From: Jacaranda mimosifolia
Lineage: Eukaryota; Streptophyta; Magnoliopsida; Lamiales; Bignoniaceae
Length of the DNA: 64,000 nt
Direction: 5' to 3'
NCBI GenBank assembly: GCA_018894105.1
Contig: CM032119.1
Location: forward strand, 18,989,246-19,053,245
The first letter of the stretch is position 1. Each line of letters opens with the position of its first letter. The position numbers and the translations under genes were made by a program. Positions 46,958 to 59,100 of the stretch are shown piece after piece. Under the pieces are notes generated by a model that saw only the letters and a program-made list of their open reading frames with translations, did not search any database and was not told where the DNA came from.

Positions 46958-49211
46958 CTAGCGATCCTTGCATGTGGTCCATGCACACATTAGTAATTTT
47001 TAAATGTAATATGTTTTTTGTAAAAATTCTTTAATCACTAAAATAAAAGAGTTTTGATATTTTACATAATAATAATTTTTTTATTATAATGATGTAATTT
47101 AAAAATTCAATTCTAAAGCCAAGAGATTATTAAATTAAAAAATAATATATAACGAAATTAATATAACAAAATATATATTTGTAATTTTTATGGCTATGCT
47201 AAATTATATAATATTTTAACCATTTCTATGCATCTAGTGCTTCATAAATTAAGTATATGAATTAATTTACTAACTAATTTATCAATTCATACAAAAATAT
47301 AAAATTAAAAAAAATTAACAAAAGACTAAAACAATGAAAAATATAAAATCATTTTTTTTTAATTGAGTAATTTTTCCAGCCAGAAGAAATTGCATTAATC
47401 GATCCAAAGAAAAAATGGAATGGAATAAGTTATCAATTCAATTTTATTAGTGGAAGTAATGAAAATCAAAATTAGTTATTTTGTCCATAAAGTCAAACCA
47501 TGCATATAATCCAAAGATATATCAATGTCTCAAAAGTTTATGTTCATGAATTAAACTTCAAATGAATTTTTTGAATATTAAACAAATTAGGAGCAAATCC
47601 AATAAATGAATAAAAGGTTTTGAATTTGTTGCCCATGTCACTTCTTTTTCTTATTCAAGTTATTTTTCTTTTTGTCTAACTCACTTATCAATTTTTCCTC
47701 TCAACGTCCCATGCAATATGTGTGGACGCTCATGTAACGCGATCAATCAATCTCTTTGACATCGGACCACCTTGAATATAATAATTTTGTTTCTTTGTGA
47801 TTTCAAATCAATCCCCATGTCGTGTAATTGAAATTCATTACATATATTCTTCTTTTTTTATTAATTAATCGTGTAAGCATTAGAAGTTGATAACAACAAC
47901 ATAATGTAACTCCATTTTAGAGAAAAATGATTATGAAAAGAAAAATGATAGAAGACAATATAAGGAATTAAGGAAAAATTCAATTATCTTCAATCAAAGG
48001 GAAAGGGGAAAAGGAGAGAAAAATTTAAGATTCATCAGAGATTTTATACTCTCCTAACAATCATAGTTCTTCTCTTCATGGCCAAAATCACGTTCTTCAC
48101 ATCAATTAATAGATATCTCTTAAACAATTTTCATTATCTCCTCCACTCATCCGTCCCACACTCAGCCACTGCCATAACACAAATTCTACGACTCCTCACC
48201 ATTTTCTCAAATTGTCTCACGTTGGAAAAAAACCTCTATCCAAGTACATATCGAATCTGATATTACAAATATATATAAATTATATTAAAATTTGCTTGAA
48301 CAATCCCTTTCGAAACAAATAAATTAATTGATAAAAAGAAATCATCATGTTAACGAAAAAAAAAGGAACAACTGGTTCTATGAAGATTAAGAAACCAACC
48401 TCAAATTCTTCAGTTGGGTTTTATCTTTGCCACGGTTCAAAAACTCATTACATATAAGTAAGTATTAATTCAAATTCAGCATGAAATATTCCAAAAGCAA
48501 GCAAAACTAGGACAAGTAAGCAGAAAAAATTTAATAAAAAGCATATCAATAGAGATTAAAAAACTCTGATTTGTAACTCGGGTTCCTTAATTTCTCGTTT
48601 GGGTTCTTACTTGATGTGGCCATTGACTGAGCAAATGGAGAAAAGATGAGTGCCCGATGACTGATGTTGGTGATTCTTTTTTATTTTTCAAGACATTCCG
48701 TAACAGAAGGCTCATTGGCATAAAGACAGGAGAAGAAAGTGAAGACATAGTAATAAGCCTCAACCATTGGCGGAGTATCTCCCACTATTTTCCTTATTAG
48801 AAAAATACAATTTTAATAAATTTGACAAACGCAATAAACAAATCAATAAAATTAAATCCAAAATAAGACTAAAAACGTATGAAAAAATTATAGAGTTTTA
48901 TGATTCTAGGTGTTCTTAGTTTAAAGGATAACCTTCCTTTTTGTTTTTCTTTATTGAAATATTGAATTCTATCATAGGGAAGATGCGAAAAGAACACCTT
49001 ATGAAATCCTAATTATGGCTGTGAGTATTTGAAATGAGAGTTATGTATAATAGGGAGTGAGAAAATCAGTGAAGAGTTAGTTATTGATAATGGGGAGATG
49101 GAGAATAAGTGAGAAGTTTTGTATTTTTTTTTAAATAATACAAATATATTGAGGGTTATTTTAGGCAAAAACACATTGGTACCTTTCTTTTTTATATATA
49201 GTGTATAGAGA
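46958..49211 (-). mobile_element. Candidate non-autonomous Helitron upstream of the host gene
   Basis: The minus-strand 3' end is the hairpin TGCATG-GACCA-CATGCA, then AGGATCG and CTAG, followed by T (plus-strand CTAG at 46958-46961), which is the Helitron 3' form. The minus-strand 5' end TCTCTATACACTATATATAA lies at 49211 and is similar to the ends at 33107 and 34349. The base before the 5' end is not the expected A. The interior (about 2.2 kb) is AT-rich with no coding region recognised. Confidence 0.55.
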
Positions 49212-49342
49212 ACAAAAAAAGAAAAGTATCCAATTGCCCTTTTACTTCTACTATTTTATTAATGCCTATAGAGAAAAGAAATCGAATTTAGTGGGAATTC
49301 GAATCGGAACGAAGCCCCGCCTAGAGGAACGACTACCGATTA
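49212..49342 (+). promoter_or_regulatory. Proximal upstream region / 5' UTR of the zinc-finger gene
   Basis: 131 bp between the candidate Helitron end and the start codon. It holds a CCAAT word (about 49231), TATTTTATTAAT-like AT-rich sequence around 49253-49262, and then a GC-richer leader directly before ATG. The transcription start is not known. Promoter sequence may extend into the Helitron. Confidence 0.35.
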
Positions 49343-51914
49343 ATGGCGGCCTCATCCCCAGCAAAGAGCAATAGCGGCGCCACCGACGCCGCCACCCCGA
49401 CGCCCTCGAGCACTAGCGCATCGAAGAGCCTACGCGGCCTCAACAAACCCAAGTGCATCAAGTGCGGCAACGTCGCTCGCTCAAGGTAGCCCTTTCGTTT
49501 TTCCGCTTCACCCGTCTTTGTGCTCTCACTTCCTTCATTTAATGTTGGTCGGTTTTGTGTGTGTGTGTGTTCTTGGTAGTAGGTGGAATTTCCAAACCCC
49601 AATTCTTAATGCATCCTAGTGTTGTACGCCATGCTCCCTGAAGTTGTACTTCATTTGTATCACTGCAGTGGTTTGAGGGGGGAGGGCAGGGATGTGTAGA
49701 AACTGCTTCGGTTTTGCTATTTGGGCGGATTGCCACACTGTAGGTGATATTAATGTTTGCCAGTTTTTGAATATCAAGAGTTCTGTAAAGTATGGATGCC
49801 AATCCGCTCATTCTACGGATTAAAGGTTAATATGTGAATTAAAATGGGTAGACATTAATGGGCAATTTATGGGATTCTATTTGACTACATTTGCTTCATG
49901 CATTTTTATGCCTAGCTTTTGTGATTACGAAGTTGGTTAAGCAAAAGGAGTGTTGTTGTAAGTAGAAAAAGAATATCCATCAGGTGGCTGGTTGAGAAGT
50001 GTGGATAATTTACCATCAACAGACATTACTTGTCACATCTAAAATGATAGTGAATAAGATTCTGTGATGGGAATCTCAGTTATTCTTTTCATTTATTTCT
50101 TGTAATCAATTAGCTAATTTGAAGAAACTTGATGTTGTAAAATATAATATCAGCTTATCATCAACTTTTCATGTCTGATGCAGTTAGAGCTGCAGATTTT
50201 TAGACGATTCTTATTTGAATCAGATTTTGAAGTTTGTGTTCAAATTAACAAACAAATTGACTAGTGCCGCATTTGCTCCACTTGAACTGGTCCACCTTTA
50301 AAACATTTGTCAAATGGAATTCTTAATCAAGTTGATCCACCAGTAATTACTATGCCTTTCTATTGTACCTTGGTCTGACACTCATCTGTTTAGCTACTTT
50401 GTTTTACTCCTAGATGGGTTAGTTTGATAGAATTTAGACATAAGGGATGTGTATACCCAAAATGAAAAGAAAAAGTTCTATAAGCATGGATCAGAAGGCT
50501 AACATCAAGGGAGGTCAATTCGAAATTTTCACATCCTGTTTACTTAAGTTAGAATTTGTGACATTGTTCCTGAAAATTACATTTCTTAGATGGTATCCAT
50601 GTTTATATGGATAGGGAAAATCTTTTGGCTGTAAATGTGAGGCACAGTTTTGGTGTCCCCTTAATCATATATTTGTCCTATGAAAAAAGTTCAAATTTAG
50701 TGGCATAATTATGCATATATGCTCTGTGCAGATTCACTTGTGACTGATTATCTGTATCATTTAAAGTTCCCTGTTGCTGCTTTATTATCAAGACATTATG
50801 TTTAAAAAAAGTATTTACTATTTAGTGACATAGTTTGATGGCTGTTGCTTGTGAAACTACACTTGTGAACAATTGTCTTTATTCTCTAATGTATCTTTGC
50901 AACTAAAAGACTCTAAATGAGTACTTAACCTAAAAATGACCCATAATAGAGAAGTGTTATCACCATTTTGAAATCACTGAATGCTATTGAGACAAGTCAT
51001 ACCCATCAGGAACAGGAATGCATTTGGTAATCATAATCTTTGAGCTACACTGCTTTGAAATTGAGTCCAAATCGAATGTGTGAAAAGTTCTTGGACAAAA
51101 TATGAAATATATGAAGTTCAGAACCTGATATGTGTGAAACCTAGGACTAATTGTGTCATGGGGGTTTAAAATACAAAACTAAACATGTAGGTATGTGAAC
51201 AAATGTGGAAGATACCCATAGTTACCAAAAAATAAATAAATTAATTTTACAATTGATTTATTTATTGAATTACTAACGCAAACATGGAATTTAACAGTGT
51301 CTTTTAGTTGTCAAGCTCAGGACTTCAGGTTCATCTGAACAAAAGTGACTATGATTGTGTATCGGACAGGAGAAGATCATTGGGGGCTTGCGGCAAGCTT
51401 GGCTTGCAGTGATAATCACTTCTTTGTTTAGCAATGGAACTGTGATTGCTTATATTCTGGTTTAATTCTTTTGAATTGCTTGCATTGATATTTAATGCTC
51501 TGGTGGTACTTGGAAGTTATCAATTTGAAGGAAAAAATGTAATTTGAAACCACTTCATGGTGCATGTTATGGGTGTTGTAGAATGAGAGAAAGCACATCA
51601 TTTCCTGTTGATTTTAACATATGATTTTTCTGATCTTTGGTTTTTGTTGTTATGCTTTCAATCTTAAACTGGCTGTCCAATGTGATGTTTTTAATTTTGA
51701 TGTGCTTTTTGAGAAAGGTCAATATAAAACCATTCTAGATAATTGTTAATGAATGATAAAGGTAAATAAACAGTTAGAATATTTCAGTATTTGATAGAAT
51801 ATTTTTTGTATCTTTGGAATATTTTCAGCATCTAATCTTGTTTTATTTAGTTCATTTTAGGTAATTGATCATATATAATATGTCCATACCATTCTTGTAG
51901 TCTAACCTTATTCT

Positions 51915-51954
<40 letters not shown>

Positions 51955-54900
51955 GAATAGGGTTCTTCAGTAGATTAGCACGATTCTCTTCTAATATGGT
52001 GCCAGAGTAGGCGAGGGGGGAAAAAAAAAAAAAGAGAATTCATGTAGGGTCCTTTCCCACCACCTGTTGCCTTCGTCTCCACTGCCAACCTTCACCAAAC
52101 TCCTCAATTTTGTCCATTTGATTTTCACATACAAAAAAAAAAAAAAAAAAAAAAAGAACTCCGTTGTCATGACTCAGTAAAATCTCATCATAATTTTTAT
52201 ATGATACCGTTACTGCTATGCTATGGTCGCTGTTTGGTTTTAACAGAGCTTTGGTGTGATTTTTGTTTGATTTTGCCACGGTTATGCCATGGTTTTCATC
52301 TGATTTTGTCATTGTTGTTAAAGGCGGTCGCCTGGCTCGCCTCAGGCGACCCTTTCTCGCCCGTTTCTTGCTGGGCGAGGCGCCAGCAGGAAGGTGCTCC
52401 TGGTCGGGCGCCTTGCTGAGCCTCGCCCAGCCTGTGGCCCGCCTCACTTAAACCCTAAATCTAATTAGAATATTTCCAAAAATAATTTTAAATTAAAAGA
52501 AACCCTAGGCTAAAAACATAAAATAATTCACTGGCCCACTACCCAAGGCTGCGCAGACCCCACACCTGCCACGCCGCAGCTCGCCGACTGCCGCCGACCC
52601 TCGGTCGTAGCCGCCCGCCGCCGGTAGGTACTGTTTTAGGACTTTTTTCCTGTTTTTTTTTTTTTTCCTTCCTATTTTCTGTTTAATCTTTTTAATTTCA
52701 GTTTTTAAAATTAAAATTTTAATTTTTCTGTTTTTATTTTACTTATTTTAATGAACTAGTTTTTTCTATATTCTAATTTCTACAATTACATTTATTTTTT
52801 ACTTTTTTTAAACTGTTTTTTTGACTTTCTTTTTTCTTTTTGCTGTTTTTATTTTATGTTTCACTGTTTCTTTTTCATTTTTTTTTCTGTTTCATTTATA
52901 ATTTCATTTTCATATTAATTTTACTTTATTCTAAAATTTAAAATATATTATTTTTTTTGTAGCTTGAGAATATGTCGATTTCTGGTTCCGGTCCTTCCGG
53001 ACAAGCTTTGTCTAGAAAAGACCCATTTTGGAAATATGTGAGATTGGAGAATCCAAAAAATACAAATAGCACTACATGTATTTTTTGTGATAAAAAATAT
53101 TCTGGAGGAATATGTAGGGCAAAACAACACATAGTTGGAGGTTTTGCTAATGTAAGGCCATGCGAGAAAGTTTCTGATGATGTAAAGGAAGAAATTCAAA
53201 ATTACATGGGCACAAAAAAAAGAGCTAAAGAACAAGTTGTTTTAGAAAAACAGATTCACCATCAGAGAACTCAAGAAGAATATTTGAGAAGCCTTGGTGA
53301 TGAAAATGATGTTGAAGTAGAGAGTTGGGAAGTTCATCAATTGAAGAAAAAGACAAAAGCAAATATGAAAGGGCCAATAGACCTTTTTGTAAGTCATGGT
53401 GCACCAACTTCGAAAGATATGAAGAAACAAAAGGATGTGAATGAGGAGGCATTGAAGATATTGAAAGATCGAGCACATTCGGCTATAGCAAGATGGATGT
53501 ATGATGCTGGAATTACTTTCAATGCGGTGAAATATGATAGCTTTCAGGAGATGATTGATGTGATTGGGAAGCATGGCTCTGGGTTGAAAGCACCCAGTTT
53601 TCATGAGGTGAGAGTTCCTTTGCTAAAAAAGGAGGTTGAACAAGTGAAAAAAATAATGGAAGATCACAAAGAAGAATGGAAAAAACATGGTTGTTCTATT
53701 ATGTCAGATGGGTGGAAGGACAAAAGAGAATGGACTTTGATTAATTTTCTTGTTAATTGTCCTAAAGGAAGTATGTTTGTGAAGTCAGTTGATGCTTCTG
53801 ATTATAGCAAGATTGGGGAGAAAATGTTTGAGCTGTTAAGTGATTTTGTAGAGGAAATTGGACCGGAGAATGTTGTTCAAGTAGTTACTGATAATGCTTC
53901 CAATATGAAGCTAGCGGGTAAGATTTATTGAATAATCTATTATATATAGGTTTGTATTTTTTTCTTTTCTCCTTTTATATTTTATTCTAATCGTGTTTTT
54001 TTTTACATTTTCTTATCTTCGTAGGGCAATTATTGATGGCAAAATATCCGACTTTATATTGGACACCGTGTGCGGCACATTATTTGGACTTAATGCTGGA
54101 GGATATATTTAAAGATAGGGACATTCGTCCAATTTTTGCAAAGGCCATCAAATTGAATCGCTACATATATAGTCGCCCTGGTGTAGTAAACTTGATGAGA
54201 AAGTTTACTAATTTAGAGTTGGTTAGGCCTACGGTGACCTGTTTTGCCACAGCATTTCTCACGCTCTCAAGGTTTAATTTGGTGAAGAAAGGATTGAGAG
54301 CTATGTTTGTTTCGGATTCATGGAGAACTAGCAAATGGGCAAAAGAGCAAAGAGGTATACAAGCAGCCAAAATTGTTTTATCTACTGCATTTTGGCGAGG
54401 AGCAACCAAAGGCTTTAAGATTGCTGGTCCTTTAGTAAAGGTTCTTCGGCTACTTGATGGTGAAAAGAAGCCTCCAATGGGATATATCTATGAGGCTATG
54501 GATAGAGCAAAATAGACTATTGCAAAGAGTTTCGGTGGTGATGAGGAGAAATATAGCCGGTATTTTGATATCATTGATAAGAGGTGGGAAGATCAGCTTC
54601 ATCAACCTTTGCATGCAGCTGGCTATTACTTGAACCCAGAGTTCTTCTACTCAAATTCAAACATTGATGGTGATAAGGAAATTATATCTGGGTTCTACAA
54701 ATGTCTTGAAAGATTAGTTCCGGATACACGTACTCAAGATATAATTCATGAAGAATTAATGCATTACAAGAATGAAGAAGGCCTCTTTGGATTAAACATG
54801 GCAAAAAGACAGAGGACTACGAGATCACTAGGTAATAGTAATAGTGTAATTAAAACTTAGAATATCAATGTTATTTTATTAATGTGAAGTTTTATTCAAT

Positions 54901-56066
54901 TTTGCAGCTGATTGGTGGAGATCCTATGGGAGTGGGACTCCAAATTTGCAGAGTTTAGCAATTAAAATTCTTAGCCTTACTTGTAGTGCATCCGGATGTG
55001 AAAGAAATTGGAGTTTCTTTGAGCATGTAAGCACATCATATATTATTCCATTTAGTTTAAATTGTATTTATAGAAATAATTTTGTGCATATACTTATTCG
55101 TCAATGGTGTATGAAATTGATAGGTCCATAGCAAGAAGAGAAATAGGTTGGCTCAGGCTAAAATGAACGATTTGGTGTTTGTGAAATATAATAGAGCATT
55201 GAGACGACGATATAGACTCCGTGATGAGATTGATCCTATCTCTTTGGAGGATATTGACGACAGTAATGAGTGGTTGGTGGGTGAAGATGATGGAATGGGT
55301 GAAACAAGTGATGATGAGATGTTTGATGATGGCTTAACATGGGGAGATGTTGCTAGAGCTTCAGGAGTTGAAGAGCTAGCATACTTTACTAGAGAGAAGA
55401 GATTATCCACTTCAAAAGCTCCGAGTTATGTTAGGAAAGAAAAACCAAAGGGGAATAGTCACTTCAAATACTTCTAGCACATGTTTAGGCCTTATTGATA
55501 AAGATGAGTGTGAACCTATTCATGGTGGCCATGACGATGAAGAATTTGCATTAGATTTGAGTTGGGATGAGGATGATATATGATTATCTAGCAGTTAATT
55601 AACTATAGATTAGTATTTTTATAAGTCTAGAATGAATTTTTGAAGTATTACTTAAATTTGTTTTACATTATTTATATTTTGATATGCTTTTTGTCATTTA
55701 AAACATGTTTTTGGGAAGTTCTGCACTATATATATATATATATATATTTTATAATTTTTTATTTAATTTTTCGCCTCGTTTGCCTTTTACTCGCCCGCCT
55801 CTCGCCTTAAAAATGGGCCTCTCGCATTTAATTACTATGGATTTTGTCACAGTGTTACCCGTTGATATCTGTTTGAATTTGTTATGGTATTTGCCGGTTC
55901 TTTGCCGACTCTTGCTGCATCTATTCAGAGCCTAGGTGCTTACATAAATTTCTTTTCTCTGCTCCTCCACATTGTAAGATGCTCTGCTTGAGGGGAGTTT
56001 AGAACACTTTAAAGTGTTTGGTTACCTTTTGCTTGTTTATTTATTTATTTGATTGTTTGGTTTGTT

Positions 56067-56102
<36 letters not shown>

Positions 56103-59100
56103 ACAATGTAAGTATAATAGATAGATATGCTTACGTTAGCTTGACGTGTAGAGTTAGAATATTTTCAGTTTCTGGAGTGTGAGAATATTCAGTATTCATT
56201 AGAATGTATTTTGTATCTCTCGGAATATTGGCAATATCTAGTGTGTAATTTGATTATTTTAGGTGATGGATCACATATGTATTCACACCATTCTTATACT
56301 CTAACCCTATTCCCATCTCTACATATGTGAAATAGGGTTCTTCAATCAATTAATATAATACAGTTCTCTCTTTCAATAAACAATAATGATTTAGAACTAG
56401 TAGGAAACCCTAGCTATAGGGACTACCCCCAAATCTAGCTGAGTAGCATCCTCTATTGCTTTATCCTCATCTGTCATTACATGTGGGGCTGTACTGCTAT
56501 GTGATATGCAGACACCATGTAATATATTCATGATAAATAGATGCTTGTATTTAACATGAACTACAAAACTTTCGCGGTTATCTAGAGCCACTATGCAGCG
56601 AGTTTTTTGGAAATTTAATTTTGCTATCTGAGGAAAAAATCCTTATCACCTGGTGCTGTACTGCTATGTGATATGTAGATACCCATGTAATATTTTCATG
56701 ATAAATAGATGCTTGTATTTAACACGAATTAGAAAATTTTCTAGGTTATCCAGAGCAACTATGCGAACATATTTTTCTTTTGGAAATTTTAGTATGCTAT
56801 TCGAGGAAAAATCCTTTCTTCCTTTGAAACACAACGGCATGGTAGATGTGGTGTAGATGGTTTACAACTTTACATGAAAGAATAGAGTATTTCTCTGGTC
56901 ATTATTGTCTCATTTGAAATGTAGATTTGGTATAGACGGTTTACATGAAAGAATAGAGTATTTCTCTGGTCATTATTGTCTCTTTTGAAATGGATATGAC
57001 TTCTTGATTTCACTGATGCTGCATATAGCTTCTTGATTTCAGCTATTAAATTTCAGCTATTTCATATGTCCTACTTAATATCCTCAACATGCTTGACAAA
57101 TCTAAAGTCAGTGCTGAATATTTATATAAGCTTTCATCAGTTGGTGACTTTGACTATGAAGGTGTCCGTATCAATCATGCAAGAATTGCTGTGCAAAAGC
57201 TCAAAATCCTTGTCATATACATGGTATGGTAATCCAGTCTCTTATAGTGCTTATGAATAAGATTCTCTGAATATGATTCATTCGGGAGCTCTGATAATGT
57301 AGAAATCAGTGATATTTTATTTTGCTGTAATTCTAAACTTAAAAGAGCACTGTCTTGACATATGAAAAGTTTCAAAATTCTCCGCTGCAGTACTTTTATT
57401 TATACCCTTGTTTTAAGATTTATCTCAGCATTTGCACTCCAGATTTCAAGCTTGAAGTGTCTGTTGTTGCCTGGATGTGGTAATCTCTATTTGGCTGTAT
57501 CTAACTACCGTGTTGTATCACTCAAGGGTGCTGCTGATACCAAATTAAGAAACAACTTCTTTTTTCTTTTTCCAAATGGGATAGAAAAATTGTTGTTGGG
57601 TTTCTTCCCCCAGCCCCCACTGCCGCCACCCCACCCAAAAGAAGAATGGGTGTCAGAACAGTTTTTGCCATTGTTTACATCAATATTAATCGTAGGGGAA
57701 TTGATAAATTTTAATGGCCACAAGATAAGGGAGAAGATTAAATTTTGGATGAGTGCGTGGAAGTAAAGTAACAAGGAAAAGGGATAGGAGATCGTGAATT
57801 TATATATCTATTAGACTTCATGATTTAGAAAAGAATAGAAAGAACCACACCAAGGATGAGTGCATGAAAGGAAAAATAAGATGGGAGAGGAGATCTTGAA
57901 TTAATATATCTATTTAATTTCATGATTTAGGGAGAGGGAAAAAAAAAAGGGAAAAAAAAAAAAAGAATGAATGAATGAAAAAGCAAAAGGAGATAGGGGT
58001 AACCCCTCAATATGTTAGATCAGCAGCTTATATTTCAGTATGCATATTCTTGATACTTGAAAGGAAGAGGATAACAAGTATCTGGAGTTTCAGTTTCTCG
58101 TAAGCTTGCAGTTGAATTACTGAGATAGTGACCTGGATTGGAATGGATGAATGAAATCAGTATATAGCAGTATTCATGGATATGCTCCTCTATCTGTCAG
58201 ATAGAAGATGTTATTCTGCAATTTAGTCATTAAACTAATGGAGGCAGATAGAAATTATGACTGATTGGTGAATTTAATTAGAAATAGCCTTCCTGGAAGA
58301 GGCCCATCTTAAAGTGGCCACCTTTAGTGACCCTTCAAACCTTCCTAAAAATTACGTACTGAATACAAGTCACATGCGAAGGTAATAGCTCAAACATGAA
58401 GCCTATATTATAAATTGCATTTGTAAAACGGACTTCTCTTAAAGATTTTACAATTTAATTTCCACAATAGCCTTGTCAAATATTTTTATATATATTTTAT
58501 ATCATATTTATATTTTTCTCACTTAGAATTATAAGATTAACCCCTTACTGTGTCAACATTACATCCTATAATTGTGGTTACTGCAGTTTTGAAAGGCAAT
58601 TCATCACTTCCAGACAAGCCGCCATCTTCCAGCTCTCCTCTATTTGATCAGCAATCTACTGAAGTATCTCATTCGGGGTAAGTTGCAAAACCAGTTTTTC
58701 CAGGTGTAAATCTTGGTACAGAATTACCTCCTATGTATTAAATTTCATGTTGTACCCAAGTTCACGCTTGGCAGTTGCTTTTTTTTGGTTACCTACCATA
58801 TATGGCACCAAGAAAATGTTTCAACATGGAACTGAGTTTCCTGTGATGCTGTCCTGTTATTGCACATATACTGATAGATGATGGCTAAACTCCTTGACCT
58901 CCTGCACTGTATCTATATTCTAGATGTTACAAAAAAAAATATTAGAAGTTCCATAATTGTTTTACTTAACAATGCCTTTGTAAGAGTGGCTGAGATTGAT
59001 TTATTTTGTCATTTATCTGTTTGTTCCCTTATGACTTATTGTTAGAATATTTTTTTTATATCTTCTCTTATTTTATTTAGTTTATTTTAGGTAATAAATC

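Larger units (their letters stand above)
51772..56375 (+). mobile_element. Short copia-type LTR element in intron 1 (about 1.07 kb before the hAT insertion)
   Basis: LTRs at 51772-51996 (225 bp) and 56152-56375 (224 bp) both start AGTTAGAATATTT and share GGTAATTGATC/GGTGATGGATC, CCATTCTT and GAAATAGGGTTCTTCA-type blocks. ATAAAC flanks both sides (51766-51771 and 56376-56381). TGGTGCCAGAG at 51997 is a near match to the initiator-Met primer site (TGGTATCAGAG). The polypurine side reads AGCTTGACGTGTAG before 56152. The interior lacks full gag/pol; a tiny copia-integrase-like phrase (LEHFKVFGYL) lies near 56000-56030. The hAT element splits the interior. The form is TRIM-like or a deletion derivative. 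Confidence 0.85.

Noticed and set aside
52040..52451. Frames on both strands at the left end of the hAT element
   Set aside because: They read through the GCGAGGCG/CGCCTCGCC subterminal repeats and the LTR-element interior; not genes.
57362..57766. 134-aa open frame in intron 2
   Set aside because: It lies between confirmed exons, is unusually Phe/Leu/Pro-rich, and has no recognisable domain or continuing splice signals.
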